Positions 53,483 through 61,296 of a stretch of 64,000 nt of DNA are shown one piece after another. This DNA is from Pseudotabrizicola algicola (GTDB lineage: Bacteria > Pseudomonadota > Alphaproteobacteria > Rhodobacterales > Rhodobacteraceae). The DNA is taken from NCBI RefSeq assembly GCF_010915705.1, contig NZ_JAAIKE010000001.1, forward strand, positions 682,001-746,000, written 5' to 3'. The notes under the pieces are model-generated. The model was not told the origin of the DNA and searched no databases. It saw nothing but the letters and a program-made list of their open reading frames with translations. Both the position numbers and the translations under genes were made by a program. The first letter of the stretch is position 1, and every line of letters starts with the position of its first letter.

Positions 53483-54148
53483 TCAGCCCGCCTCTTGTCC
53501 GGCTTGCGGCTCCAGCAAGACCACGCGGCACGCGGCGGCCTGCGGCTTGTCTTGCGCGATGCACCAGTCCCGAAATGCGATCAGCGCCTCATCCTGCGCG
53601 CGGACCTTGTCGGGCGCGGGAAGGGCGGCAAGTGTCGCGTCGCGCGCGCCCACCGCGCCCGGCACATCAAGCGCGGCAGCAATGGATTGCCATGCATGGG
53701 CGCGCAAAAGGTCCGGCTTTTCCCGCACCACTGTCAGCACCGCGGCAAGCTGCAACATCGCCGCCCCGTCGCCTGACTGCGCCAGCGGCAGGAAATCGGC
53801 TTCAAGGCGCTGGGCGATTGCGTCACGGCGGGCCGTGTCCTCGAGCGGCCAGATCCGCGCCAAAAGCCCATCCGCAGCCCGCACATCGGCGAGACGCGCG
53901 CGCCATGCCCAATAGGCAGCCTCTGTCCTGTTCTGCGGCAGGCCGACACCCGTTGCAAACAAGAGCGCAAGATTGAACGCAGCTTCGGCGTCTCCGGCGC
54001 GGGCAAGGTCGTGAAATACCGCCGCCGCCTCGCCATGCCGCCCCTCGCGCGACGCAGCCACGGCGGCTTCGAAACCATCGGCCCAGACGGGCGACGGCGC
54101 GTTCAGCACCAAGGGCAGCAGCACAAGGGAAAGCCGCAGGCGGCTCAT
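53483..54148 (-). CDS. Secreted SEL1/TPR-repeat protein
   Basis: The 221-residue protein has a signal peptide (about 1-24, ending SPVWA) and SEL1-like repeats (GDAEAAFNLALLFATGVGLP). A conserved Cys pair is near the C-terminus. It is coupled by ATGA to the upstream gene. A periplasmic scaffold for the motor or rings is plausible from its place in the flagellar cluster. Confidence 0.7.
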   Translation of the reverse strand: MSRLRLSLVLLPLVLNAPSPVWADGFEAAVAASREGRHGEAAAVFHDLARAGDAEAAFNLALLFATGVGLPQNRTEAAYWAWRARLADVRAADGLLARIWPLEDTARRDAIAQRLEADFLPLAQSGDGAAMLQLAAVLTVVREKPDLLRAHAWQSIAAALDVPGAVGARDATLAALPAPDKVRAQDEALIAFRDWCIAQDKPQAAACRVVLLEPQAGQEAG

Positions 54149-54570
54149 TTGCCCGCAACCATGACGAGCTGCAGATAAAGCAGGCGTCGGCGCGGCGCGC
54201 CTTTGGCGGATTCCTCGTAAACCACAACCATCGGCCGGGTCTGACCCTCGGTCACCACATCGATGCGGATCGTAGCAGGAAGGTGGATGCGGTGAACCGC
54301 CAAGGTGCGCACCGGATCGGACAGGAAGGCGGCGCGAAAGCTGGAATCGATCCACGAACGGGCAAGCGCGCGGCCAAGGATGTCGGGCAAGAACCGCTCC
54401 ACCTGTGCGCGGTCGTCAAGCGAAGTCTCCGCGTTGACGAGCGTATAGGGATCGGCCCCCGGCCCGCTTTCGGCATAGGCTGCCCTTGCATCGAAAACCT
54501 TCGACGAGGCCCTGCGGGCTGGAGCCAGATCGCGCACCGGCACGAGCGCATTTTGTCTGCCGTTGGACAT
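54145..54570 (-). CDS. Unassigned protein with NHLP/nitrile-hydratase-like motif
   Basis: The product is 141 residues. The N-terminal part is flexible. Residues about 60-120 (LGRALARSWIDSSFRAAFLS, DPVRTLAVHRIHLP, then TIRIDVVTEGQ) follow the pattern of the nitrile-hydratase alpha-subunit-like leader domain: a helical D-x-x-F-R-x-x-L-x-x-D-P core, then lP and a beta strand. This is pattern recognition only. It is co-translated with the SEL1 protein in the flagellar cluster, so a structural role of this fold is possible. Confidence 0.55.
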   Translation of the reverse strand: MSNGRQNALVPVRDLAPARRASSKVFDARAAYAESGPGADPYTLVNAETSLDDRAQVERFLPDILGRALARSWIDSSFRAAFLSDPVRTLAVHRIHLPATIRIDVVTEGQTRPMVVVYEESAKGAPRRRLLYLQLVMVAGK

Positions 54571-54697
54571 GTGGTCTGCCCCGATCACTCTTCTAGGGAT
54601 TTGCCAGTAATAACGGCGCTGCCCGCCGAGGATGTTAGGCGACGAAAGAAATTATTCTTCCGGACTTTCGGATGGGTCGGATCTTCCGATTGGCAAA

Positions 54698-54713
54698 TGT
54701 CAACATTTTGACA
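54698..54713. promoter_or_regulatory. Inverted repeat upstream of sigma-54 activator gene
   Basis: TGTCAA-CATT-TTGACA is a perfect 6-bp inverted repeat 83 bp before the activator ATG, in an AT-richer gap between two divergent genes. It may be the operator for the activator gene. The right arm could also serve as a -35 box. Confidence 0.45.
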
Positions 54714-54795
54714 GCCGAATTCATCCGCAGGGAGAATATGCTTGGAGAACTGACTGAAGCATGGATGGGATACAGACGTTCAGAAGGACATCTCT

Positions 54796-55893
54796 ATGAC
54801 AAGTCATTGGATCATGCCGCCCTCGGAGCAACCTCTGCGTGAGGCACCTGTTGCCATCGCAGATCGCCTTATTCCCGGCCGTTCGGGGGTGATGCGCGCA
54901 ATGAAGCGGCTGATCGCAACAATGGCCCCCGACAGCGCTCCCGTCCTGATCACGGGTCCAAGCGGTGCGGGCAAGGAACTGGTCGCAGAGGCGCTGCATA
55001 GGCTGTCGGGACGCACGGGCGAATTCGTGGCGGTGAACTGCGCCGCCATTCCGGCAGAGTTGCTGGAGGGCGAGTTGTTTGGCACCGAGCGGGGGGCCTA
55101 TACCGGGGCGGACCGTGCCCGTGCGGGGCTTATCGAACAGGCCGAAGGCGGCACCCTGTTTCTGGATGAAATCGGCGATATGCCCGCCAGTCTGCAAGCC
55201 AAACTGCTGCGTGTGCTGGAAACGCGCATGGTGCGGCGGCTTGGCGGATCGGCCCCGGTGCAGATGAATTTCCGTCTGGTCGCCGCAACCCATCGCAACC
55301 TTGCCGAAATGGCACGTGCGGGCAGCTTCCGCGAGGATCTCTACTATCGGCTTGCCGTCTTTCCGGTCGAGGTTCCCCCGCTCAGCGCGCGGCTGTCGGA
55401 CCTGCCCGACATTCTGGAGCATCTGCTGGACGATCGCGCCATGGCTCATCCCGGCCAGCCGCTCCCCGAGTTTGACGCAACCGCCTTGCGGGCGCTGACG
55501 GCACATGACTGGCCGGGCAATATCCGCGAACTCAAAACCGTGCTCTTGCGGGCGTGTCTGCTGTTCCCCGGCAAACGGGTCGGCGCGCGCGAGGTGCGTG
55601 ACAATCTGATGGGCTTTTGCTGCCCAGAACCGGCATCGGAGGCAGAGCAGGACCACTGCGCGACGCGCCCCGAAGAGGCGGGATTGCCCCCGATCGATCT
55701 GTTTCATCAAGCTCTTGGCCAAGGGCAGACCAGTCTCGATCTGCGCGGCTATCTGCGCGACATCGAGGTTGCACTGATCTCGGCCGCGCTGGAGCGCAGC
55801 GGCAACTGCGTAAGCAGAACCGCAGACACCCTGCGGCTCAACCGCACCACGCTGATCGAGAAGATCCGCAAATATGGTATCGCGACCCGCTAA
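54796..55893 (+). CDS. FleQ/FleT-type sigma-54 activator
   Basis: The product is 365 residues. It has a central AAA+ domain (about 25-265) with Walker A GPSGAGKE, the RpoN-contacting loop ERGAYTGADRARAG (GAFTGA with Tyr), Walker B GGTLFLDEIGDMP and an arginine-finger region REDLYYRLAVFPV. The C-terminal Fis-type HTH is present (GNCVSRTADTLRLNRTTLIE). The receiver or FleQ domain usual at the N-terminus is missing. R. sphaeroides Fla1 uses FleQ plus FleT; FleT lacks the HTH, so this one is nearer FleQ. AGAAGGA precedes the ATG. Confidence 0.85.
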   Translation: MTSHWIMPPSEQPLREAPVAIADRLIPGRSGVMRAMKRLIATMAPDSAPVLITGPSGAGKELVAEALHRLSGRTGEFVAVNCAAIPAELLEGELFGTERGAYTGADRARAGLIEQAEGGTLFLDEIGDMPASLQAKLLRVLETRMVRRLGGSAPVQMNFRLVAATHRNLAEMARAGSFREDLYYRLAVFPVEVPPLSARLSDLPDILEHLLDDRAMAHPGQPLPEFDATALRALTAHDWPGNIRELKTVLLRACLLFPGKRVGAREVRDNLMGFCCPEPASEAEQDHCATRPEEAGLPPIDLFHQALGQGQTSLDLRGYLRDIEVALISAALERSGNCVSRTADTLRLNRTTLIEKIRKYGIATR

Positions 55894-55920
55894 CGGTCGG
55901 GCGCCAGTTCCGGCGGGGCA

Positions 55921-57561
55921 TCAGGGTTTGCGGGCCCACATGTCGACAAGGTTCTGGATATAGCTGCCCGTGCTGTTCATCCGGCTGACGGTCTGTTCCA
56001 TCGCCGCGAACTTGGTCAGATAGCGCTTTTGCAGAACAGCGGCCTTTGCCTCGAGCTGGTCGAGTTGCTGGCGGTTGTTCGTGGAGGATGCTGTCAAGTC
56101 CGCCTCGCGCCGACCGACAGCTCCATTGCTGGCCCCGGCCTCGGCCAGCAGTTGCCCCATCGCGCCCACAAGACTGCGGCCGAACTGAACCTTGCCCGAT
56201 GTGACGCCCGGATCGACGGTGACCATCAGCCCCTGAACCGGGCCTGTCGTGCCGATAAAGGTGCGCGCGCCGCCGCCAAGGTTCAGCCCGTGCATCTGAT
56301 AGCCGCCCATGGAGCCGCTGCCATCGGGGCCAAGCCGGAAGTCATATTCTCCCGAGGCAAGATCCTTGCCGGGCGTCCCGCGCACCACCATGCCTTCGGT
56401 CATGGAGGCCAGTTTGTCGCCCATCAGGGCATCAAAATCTCCGGCCCGCTGGGCGAAGGTCCTGTCAAAGGCGGGAGGATCAAAGCGGAACAGACCGTTG
56501 CGCTGCGTGGCCACCCCCAGATCGACCATCGACACCGGTCTGTCGCCATGACCAGGTAGGGGGGTTGCGATCATCTTGCGCAAGGCTTGTTCCAGCCCTT
56601 CGATGCTGCGATCTCCGGCAAGATCTCCCGCCACGCCTTCCCCGACCCCGCGCGAGGTGAGCGTGCGCAACAGCGTCACCGTCTCGTTCAGGCCGGCGAC
56701 GAGGCTTTCCACATTGGCACGTGCGGCGCTCTCGTCACGCTCGACCGACAAGGAACCGGACACCACGGCAGAAATGGTGATGTCCATCCCCGGCAAAACA
56801 TCCTTGAGCGTGTTGGATGGGCGCGAGATGGCGATGCCATCGACGATCACCCGCGCATCGGCCGACGCCTGAACCTGACGCTCGGCATTGGAGGTGGTGG
56901 TATCGAGCGCCGACAGGCTGACCTCGCCGCTGCCATCACCCGCGCCTGCGGTCAGACGCAGCCCGTTGGCCGCGCCGGTATCGCCCACGATGCCGAGGGA
57001 AAAGCTGCCATCCCCCTTGTTGATCACGCGCGCAGTCACGCCGGCCACGCGGCCCAGAAGCCCCGCCACATCTTCAAGCGTGGACCCGGCAGGAACATCG
57101 ATGCTGACCGCCCGGCGGCTGGCGTCAGGGGTGAACTCGGATGCGGTCGCCTTGTCCCACTGGCCCATCTCTACCGTGATGCGCCCCGCCTCCATGACAG
57201 CGCGGGGCGATGAAAAGCCCCCAAACTCGAGCACCTGCCGCGTGGCAAGGGCCTGCACGTCCACCGGAACCGCCGAAGACCGCAACTGGTTGCGGTCGGT
57301 GACCTTGGGCATGATGGCGGCGGTCGAGGTGGTGACGGTCAGAACCGGATTTCCAGCGATCCGGCCCAGCACACCCGAAAGCGAAGACAATTGCGCGCGG
57401 ACCTGACCCAGCGCCGACAGCTTCACCGTCTCGCTGTCCATCTTGCTTTGCAGCGCGATCCGCTTCGGTGTGGTTTCCGCAGAGACAAGGGCTGTGGTCA
57501 ACTCTTTGAGGTTGAGTCCACTTCCATTCTTGTTCAATGCGCTCAGCAGATCCGACGACAT
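55921..57561 (-). CDS. fliD: Flagellar filament cap protein FliD (HAP2)
   Basis: The 546-residue protein has the N-terminal SGLNLKELTTALVSAE region, the central ASADARVIVDGIAISRPSNT and LKDVLPGMDITISAV, and a C-terminal coil (MEQTVSRMNSTGSYIQNLVD). It caps the filament and folds exported flagellin. It follows motB by 45 bp and probably shares the motA transcript; fliS is 29 kb away. Confidence 0.92.
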   Translation of the reverse strand: MSSDLLSALNKNGSGLNLKELTTALVSAETTPKRIALQSKMDSETVKLSALGQVRAQLSSLSGVLGRIAGNPVLTVTTSTAAIMPKVTDRNQLRSSAVPVDVQALATRQVLEFGGFSSPRAVMEAGRITVEMGQWDKATASEFTPDASRRAVSIDVPAGSTLEDVAGLLGRVAGVTARVINKGDGSFSLGIVGDTGAANGLRLTAGAGDGSGEVSLSALDTTTSNAERQVQASADARVIVDGIAISRPSNTLKDVLPGMDITISAVVSGSLSVERDESAARANVESLVAGLNETVTLLRTLTSRGVGEGVAGDLAGDRSIEGLEQALRKMIATPLPGHGDRPVSMVDLGVATQRNGLFRFDPPAFDRTFAQRAGDFDALMGDKLASMTEGMVVRGTPGKDLASGEYDFRLGPDGSGSMGGYQMHGLNLGGGARTFIGTTGPVQGLMVTVDPGVTSGKVQFGRSLVGAMGQLLAEAGASNGAVGRREADLTASSTNNRQQLDQLEAKAAVLQKRYLTKFAAMEQTVSRMNSTGSYIQNLVDMWARKP

Positions 57562-57606
57562 GGCAGCCTCCTGTTATCGGTCAAAACGGTTCTGGCTGCG
57601 TCCATC

Positions 57607-58719
57607 TTAGGGAGACGCGGAACTATTCGAGAAGTCGAACAAAATTTCGATCCGGCGGTTGGCGGATCTGCCCGCTTCGGTGCCGTTGTCTGCCACCGGA
57701 ACGCTTTCGCCCTTGCTGATCGCCGACAGGCGTGACGGCTCGACGCCGCCGCTTTGCGCCAGTTCGCGCACCACCGACGCGGCACGGGCAGCGGCCAATC
57801 CCCAGTTGTCGGTGAATTGCCCGCCGGTCAGAGGAACGCTGTCGGTATGGCCCGTCACCGTGATATTGCCACTGTCGGCCACTGCTGCCAGCGCGATGCG
57901 CGACATGATCTCGCGCGCCTCATCGGTCAGCGTCGCAGAACCGGACCCGAATGCCCCCCCTGCTCCGATGGTGACCAGCACCTTGTCGTCCTGCTGCTGC
58001 ACATCCACCAGCCCTTCGCCGTCGATCTCCCGCAAAGCCACCTTGAGCCGGGCATCGGCGATGGCCGCGCGCCGTTTGGCCGAGGCTCCGGCCTCGCCCT
58101 GCGCCGATTGCGCGTCAGGTTCAGTGCCCTGCCCTGCCGCATCGCCTTGGCGTCCGGTGCCGCTCTGCTGTCCCTCGGCTGCGCCGGGCGGCCCGGCAAT
58201 ATCTTTGGCCCCGGCCGCAAGGGCGCGCGCAAGCTCGGCTGCAGCCCCTCCTTCGGGCAAGCGCACCGTCACCGCACCATTCTCGCCGCTGACCGTAACA
58301 GAGCCATCCCTGATCGCCTCTTCCAGCAACTCGGTCACACGCTGCAACTCGGGATCAGGCTTTTGCGCCTCGCTGCCCGGAGACGGACTCTGCGCAGGGT
58401 CGGGTACATCCTCGGGTGACGGTGGGTTGCTGGCTGGCGGAGAATTCATATCCAGAATGGTCAAGCTGTCGGGATTTTGCATGACATCGATCAGGCGCAC
58501 CCCGAAGTGCTCGCGCAGCGCGCCCGTCATTTTCTTGAAGGACACTTCGTCAAAATTGGCAAAAGACAGGATCAGCACGAAAAACGCCATCAAGAGCGTC
58601 GCCATATCGGCAAAGGTTGCCATCCACGCGGGCGCGCCCACGGGGGGGCAGCGCGGGCAATCCTGCTCGTCTTCTTCCTCGACAGGCGGCGGGGCCGGAA
58701 CAACCTTTAACTTTGCCAC
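57607..58719 (-). CDS. motB: Flagellar stator protein MotB/PomB-like
   Basis: The 370-residue protein has one TM helix (about residues 34-54, ATFADMATLLMAFFVLILSF) with the ion-carrying Asp38. The C-terminal OmpA-like peptidoglycan-binding domain (NITVTGHTDSVPLTGGQFTD, SANRRIEILF) follows. An unusually long Pro/Ala/Gly/Gln-rich linker (about 95-220) separates the two. Sequence around Asp38 resembles PomB, so the coupling ion (proton or sodium) cannot be stated. It lies 13 bp after motA. Confidence 0.92.
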   Translation of the reverse strand: MAKLKVVPAPPPVEEEDEQDCPRCPPVGAPAWMATFADMATLLMAFFVLILSFANFDEVSFKKMTGALREHFGVRLIDVMQNPDSLTILDMNSPPASNPPSPEDVPDPAQSPSPGSEAQKPDPELQRVTELLEEAIRDGSVTVSGENGAVTVRLPEGGAAAELARALAAGAKDIAGPPGAAEGQQSGTGRQGDAAGQGTEPDAQSAQGEAGASAKRRAAIADARLKVALREIDGEGLVDVQQQDDKVLVTIGAGGAFGSGSATLTDEAREIMSRIALAAVADSGNITVTGHTDSVPLTGGQFTDNWGLAAARAASVVRELAQSGGVEPSRLSAISKGESVPVADNGTEAGRSANRRIEILFDFSNSSASP

Positions 58720-58732
58720 GGCTCTGGCTCCC

Positions 58733-59497
58733 TTATGCAGCAGCGCGCAGCTTGGCCTGCGCCGGAGGTTCCAGCGCCGCGATCATCTGATCCTCGATGA
58801 TCCGGGGGCTGTCTCCGCGTGCAATGCCGCGCAGACCTTCGATCACCAGCGCGCGGTATTCGAGTTCCCCCGAGGTCAGCGATTGCAGTTTGGTCAGGAT
58901 GGGGCCGAAGATGACGTTGGCCACCATCGCCCCGTAAAGCGTGGTCAACAGCGCAACCGCCATCGCAGGGCCGATCGCCTTGACGTCGGACATGTTGCCC
59001 AGCATCAGCACAAGCCCGATCAGCGTGCCGATCATGCCCATCGCGGGGCCGATATCCACCCAGGCCTTCACCACCCCCTGCGCCGATTCATGGCGCGATT
59101 TCATTGCCTTGACCTCTTGCTTCAGCAATTTGACGATTTTTGCCTCATCGGCACCGTCAACCAGCATCTGCAGGCCCTTTTCAAAGAACTTGTCCGGCAC
59201 GGCCTGACCTTCGAGGGCCATCATGCCATCCTTGCGGGCGATTGCAGACAGCTCGATCATGCGTTTGACCAAGGCATCATTCTGCAGCTTCGACGCTTTA
59301 AACACCTGCCCCATCGCCTTGAAGCTGGCCAGATAGGCGGGCATCGACGTGGTGGACAGCGCCGAAAACGCAGTTCCTCCGAAAACGATGAGAATGGATG
59401 GAATATCGATGAACGGGCCTACCCCTCCGGCAAAGATCATTGCGCCAATGATCATGCCGATGGCCCCGATGAATCCGATCAGTGCGGCGATGTCCAT
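58733..59497 (-). CDS. motA: Flagellar stator protein MotA/PomA-like
   Basis: The 254-residue protein has four TM helices. Conserved parts are IPSILIVFGGTAFSALSTTS, AWVDIGPAMGMIGTLIGLVL and AVALLTTLYGAMVANVIFGP. It forms the stator ring with MotB. The ATG at 59497 has GGGGA upstream. It is the first gene of motA-motB-fliD, behind a sigma-54 site. Confidence 0.93.
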   Translation of the reverse strand: MDIAALIGFIGAIGMIIGAMIFAGGVGPFIDIPSILIVFGGTAFSALSTTSMPAYLASFKAMGQVFKASKLQNDALVKRMIELSAIARKDGMMALEGQAVPDKFFEKGLQMLVDGADEAKIVKLLKQEVKAMKSRHESAQGVVKAWVDIGPAMGMIGTLIGLVLMLGNMSDVKAIGPAMAVALLTTLYGAMVANVIFGPILTKLQSLTSGELEYRALVIEGLRGIARGDSPRIIEDQMIAALEPPAQAKLRAAA

Positions 59498-59529
59498 GCT
59501 GTCCCCTGCGGTCACGTCAGCCTTGGTAG

Positions 59530-59545
59530 GGCAAGCGGCGTGCCA
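59530..59545 (-). promoter_or_regulatory. Sigma-54 promoter of motA-motB-fliD
   Basis: On the minus strand TGGCAC-GCCGC-TTGCC keeps the full -24 box and the -12 GC with correct spacing, 32 bp before the motA ATG. It overlaps no coding sequence and lies back to back with the fliC promoter. Confidence 0.75.
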
Positions 59546-59564
59546 GAAACCTTGGACCGGCGGC

Positions 59565-59590
59565 TAAACTTTTTTCGTGATGGCCGTTCT
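59565..59590 (+). promoter_or_regulatory. Sigma-28-like promoter of fliC
   Basis: TAAACTTT and GCCGTTCT with 10 bp between approach the sigma-28 consensus TAAAGTTT-N11-GCCGATAA. The -35 is good, and the -10 keeps GCCG. It lies 49 bp before the flagellin ATG, as expected for a FliA-dependent late gene. Confidence 0.65.
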
Positions 59591-59639
59591 GAGTGTCAGG
59601 CGCCGCAAGGTGCACCCACCGCCACTGAGGAGAAGCTCG

Positions 59640-61112
59640 ATGACCAGCATCAATACCAATATCGGTGCCCTGTCTGCCCAGGCAAACATGACCCGCGTGA
59701 ATGATCAGCTCAACACCGCCATGACCCGCCTTTCGACCGGTCTGCGCATCAACGCCGCCAAAGACGATGCCGCAGGCATGGCGATTGGCGAAAAGATGAC
59801 CGCGCAGATCATGGGTCTGAACCAGGCGGTGCGCAACGCGACCGACGGCAAGAACCTGATCGACACCACGGAATCGGCCCATGTCGAAGTGTCGTCGATG
59901 CTGCAGCGTCTGCGCGAACTGGCAGTGACCTCGGCCAACGATACCAACACCTCGTCCGATCGCGGGAACATCGTGTCGGAAAGCCGTCAGCTGATCGCGG
60001 AAATCAACCGCGTGTCGGAAACCACCACCTTCAACGGCATGAAGGTCATGGACGGCAGCTTCGCCGGCAAGCAGTTCCAGATCGGCGCCGACGCGAACCA
60101 GACCGTTTCGGTGAACGTGGAAAGCACCCGTGCCACCGCCATCGGTGCCTTCACCCTGAAGTCGGACGTGAACGTCGCAGCCGGTGCCTCGGCTATCGCC
60201 GGCGGCACGACACTGGTGATCTCGGGCTTTGCCGGATCTGCCGAAGTTGACCAGACCGCAGGCATGTCCGCCAAGGAAATGGCGGCAGCGATCAACGCCA
60301 AGACCTCGCAGACCGGTGTCAAGGCCGAAGCCGCGACCGTGGCCAAGCTGTCGAACCTCGACGCGGCCGGTACCATGTCGTTCAAGATCAACGACAAGGA
60401 CATCGGGCCTGTCGCCATCTCGGATGCAAGCGACCTGCGGTCCTTGCGTGATGCGATCAACGCCAAGACCTCGGAAACCGGTGTGACCGCCACGATGGGC
60501 GACAACAATGGCGAGATCATCCTGAAGGACTCGACCGGGGCCAATATCGAAATCACCGGCTTTGCCTCGGATGACGGCACGGGCACCGACCTGTCGATGG
60601 ACGTGGACGTGCTCAACGCTGACGGCTCCGCCGCCACCACGGGCTTTACCTCAACCACCACCCTGACCGATGGCGACGATGCCACTGTGACCGGCCAGGT
60701 CACAATGTCGTCGACCAAGGTGTTCTCGGTCCACTCCTCTGATGTGACCACCGACGAAGCCTTCTTCGAAAACTCGAATTCGGGCGCGAAGCTGGAACAG
60801 CTGGCCGAGATCGACCTGTCCACCGCCGAGGGCGCGGCCAAGGCGATCAACGTCATCGACACCGCCCTGTCCAAGATCAGCCAGTCCCGGTCCGACCTTG
60901 GTGCCGTCTCCAACCGGCTCGACTCGACCATCTCGAACCTGACCAACATCTCGACCTCGGTTTCGGCCGCCAAGTCGCAGATCATGGACGCGGACTTCGC
61001 CGCGGAATCGACCAACCTCGCCCGTGGACAGATCCTGAGCCAGGCCGCAACCGCGATGCTGGCACAGGCAAACGCCTCCAAGCAGAACGTGATGAGTCTC
61101 CTGCGCGGCTGA
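59640..61112 (+). CDS. fliC: Flagellin
   Basis: The 490-residue flagellin has N-terminal D0/D1 (NTNIGALSAQANMTRVNDQL, RLSTGLRINAAKDDAAGMAI) and C-terminal SQAATAMLAQANASKQNVMS. The variable centre (about 180-400) is Thr/Ser/Asp-rich and contains two copies of the motif AINAKTS(Q/E)TGV. It is the single flagellin of the window. GAGGAG sets the start. Confidence 0.96.
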   Translation: MTSINTNIGALSAQANMTRVNDQLNTAMTRLSTGLRINAAKDDAAGMAIGEKMTAQIMGLNQAVRNATDGKNLIDTTESAHVEVSSMLQRLRELAVTSANDTNTSSDRGNIVSESRQLIAEINRVSETTTFNGMKVMDGSFAGKQFQIGADANQTVSVNVESTRATAIGAFTLKSDVNVAAGASAIAGGTTLVISGFAGSAEVDQTAGMSAKEMAAAINAKTSQTGVKAEAATVAKLSNLDAAGTMSFKINDKDIGPVAISDASDLRSLRDAINAKTSETGVTATMGDNNGEIILKDSTGANIEITGFASDDGTGTDLSMDVDVLNADGSAATTGFTSTTTLTDGDDATVTGQVTMSSTKVFSVHSSDVTTDEAFFENSNSGAKLEQLAEIDLSTAEGAAKAINVIDTALSKISQSRSDLGAVSNRLDSTISNLTNISTSVSAAKSQIMDADFAAESTNLARGQILSQAATAMLAQANASKQNVMSLLRG

Positions 61113-61136
61113 CGAAAGCCTGACACGACCAAAAGT

Positions 61137-61166
61137 ATGCCTTGGAGCCATTTGGCACCAAGGCAT
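61137..61166 (+). terminator. Terminator of fliC
   Basis: ATGCCTTGG and CCAAGGCAT form a 9-bp stem with an inner AGCC/GGCA partial pairing, followed by ATTGTTTT. It ends the flagellin message before rpoN. Confidence 0.8.
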
Positions 61167-61296
61167 ATTGTTTTCAGATACTTAGCAAACACTGCAGGAG
61201 CTTTTCCGTCGGTTTTCCGCCAGATTAGCGCTGTCAAACAGATTTTTTGAAAATCTTTGTGATCTCTGTGCAGATGCTCTCACAAGGAGCGACACC

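Noticed and set aside
54149-54355. Longer start for the SEL1 protein inside the NHLP-like gene
   Set aside because: The upstream part is an Arg/His-rich shadow of the overlapping gene; the signal peptide begins at 54148.
57659-59704. A 681-codon open frame opposite motB and motA
   Set aside because: Antisense shadow of conserved stator genes with no start signal.
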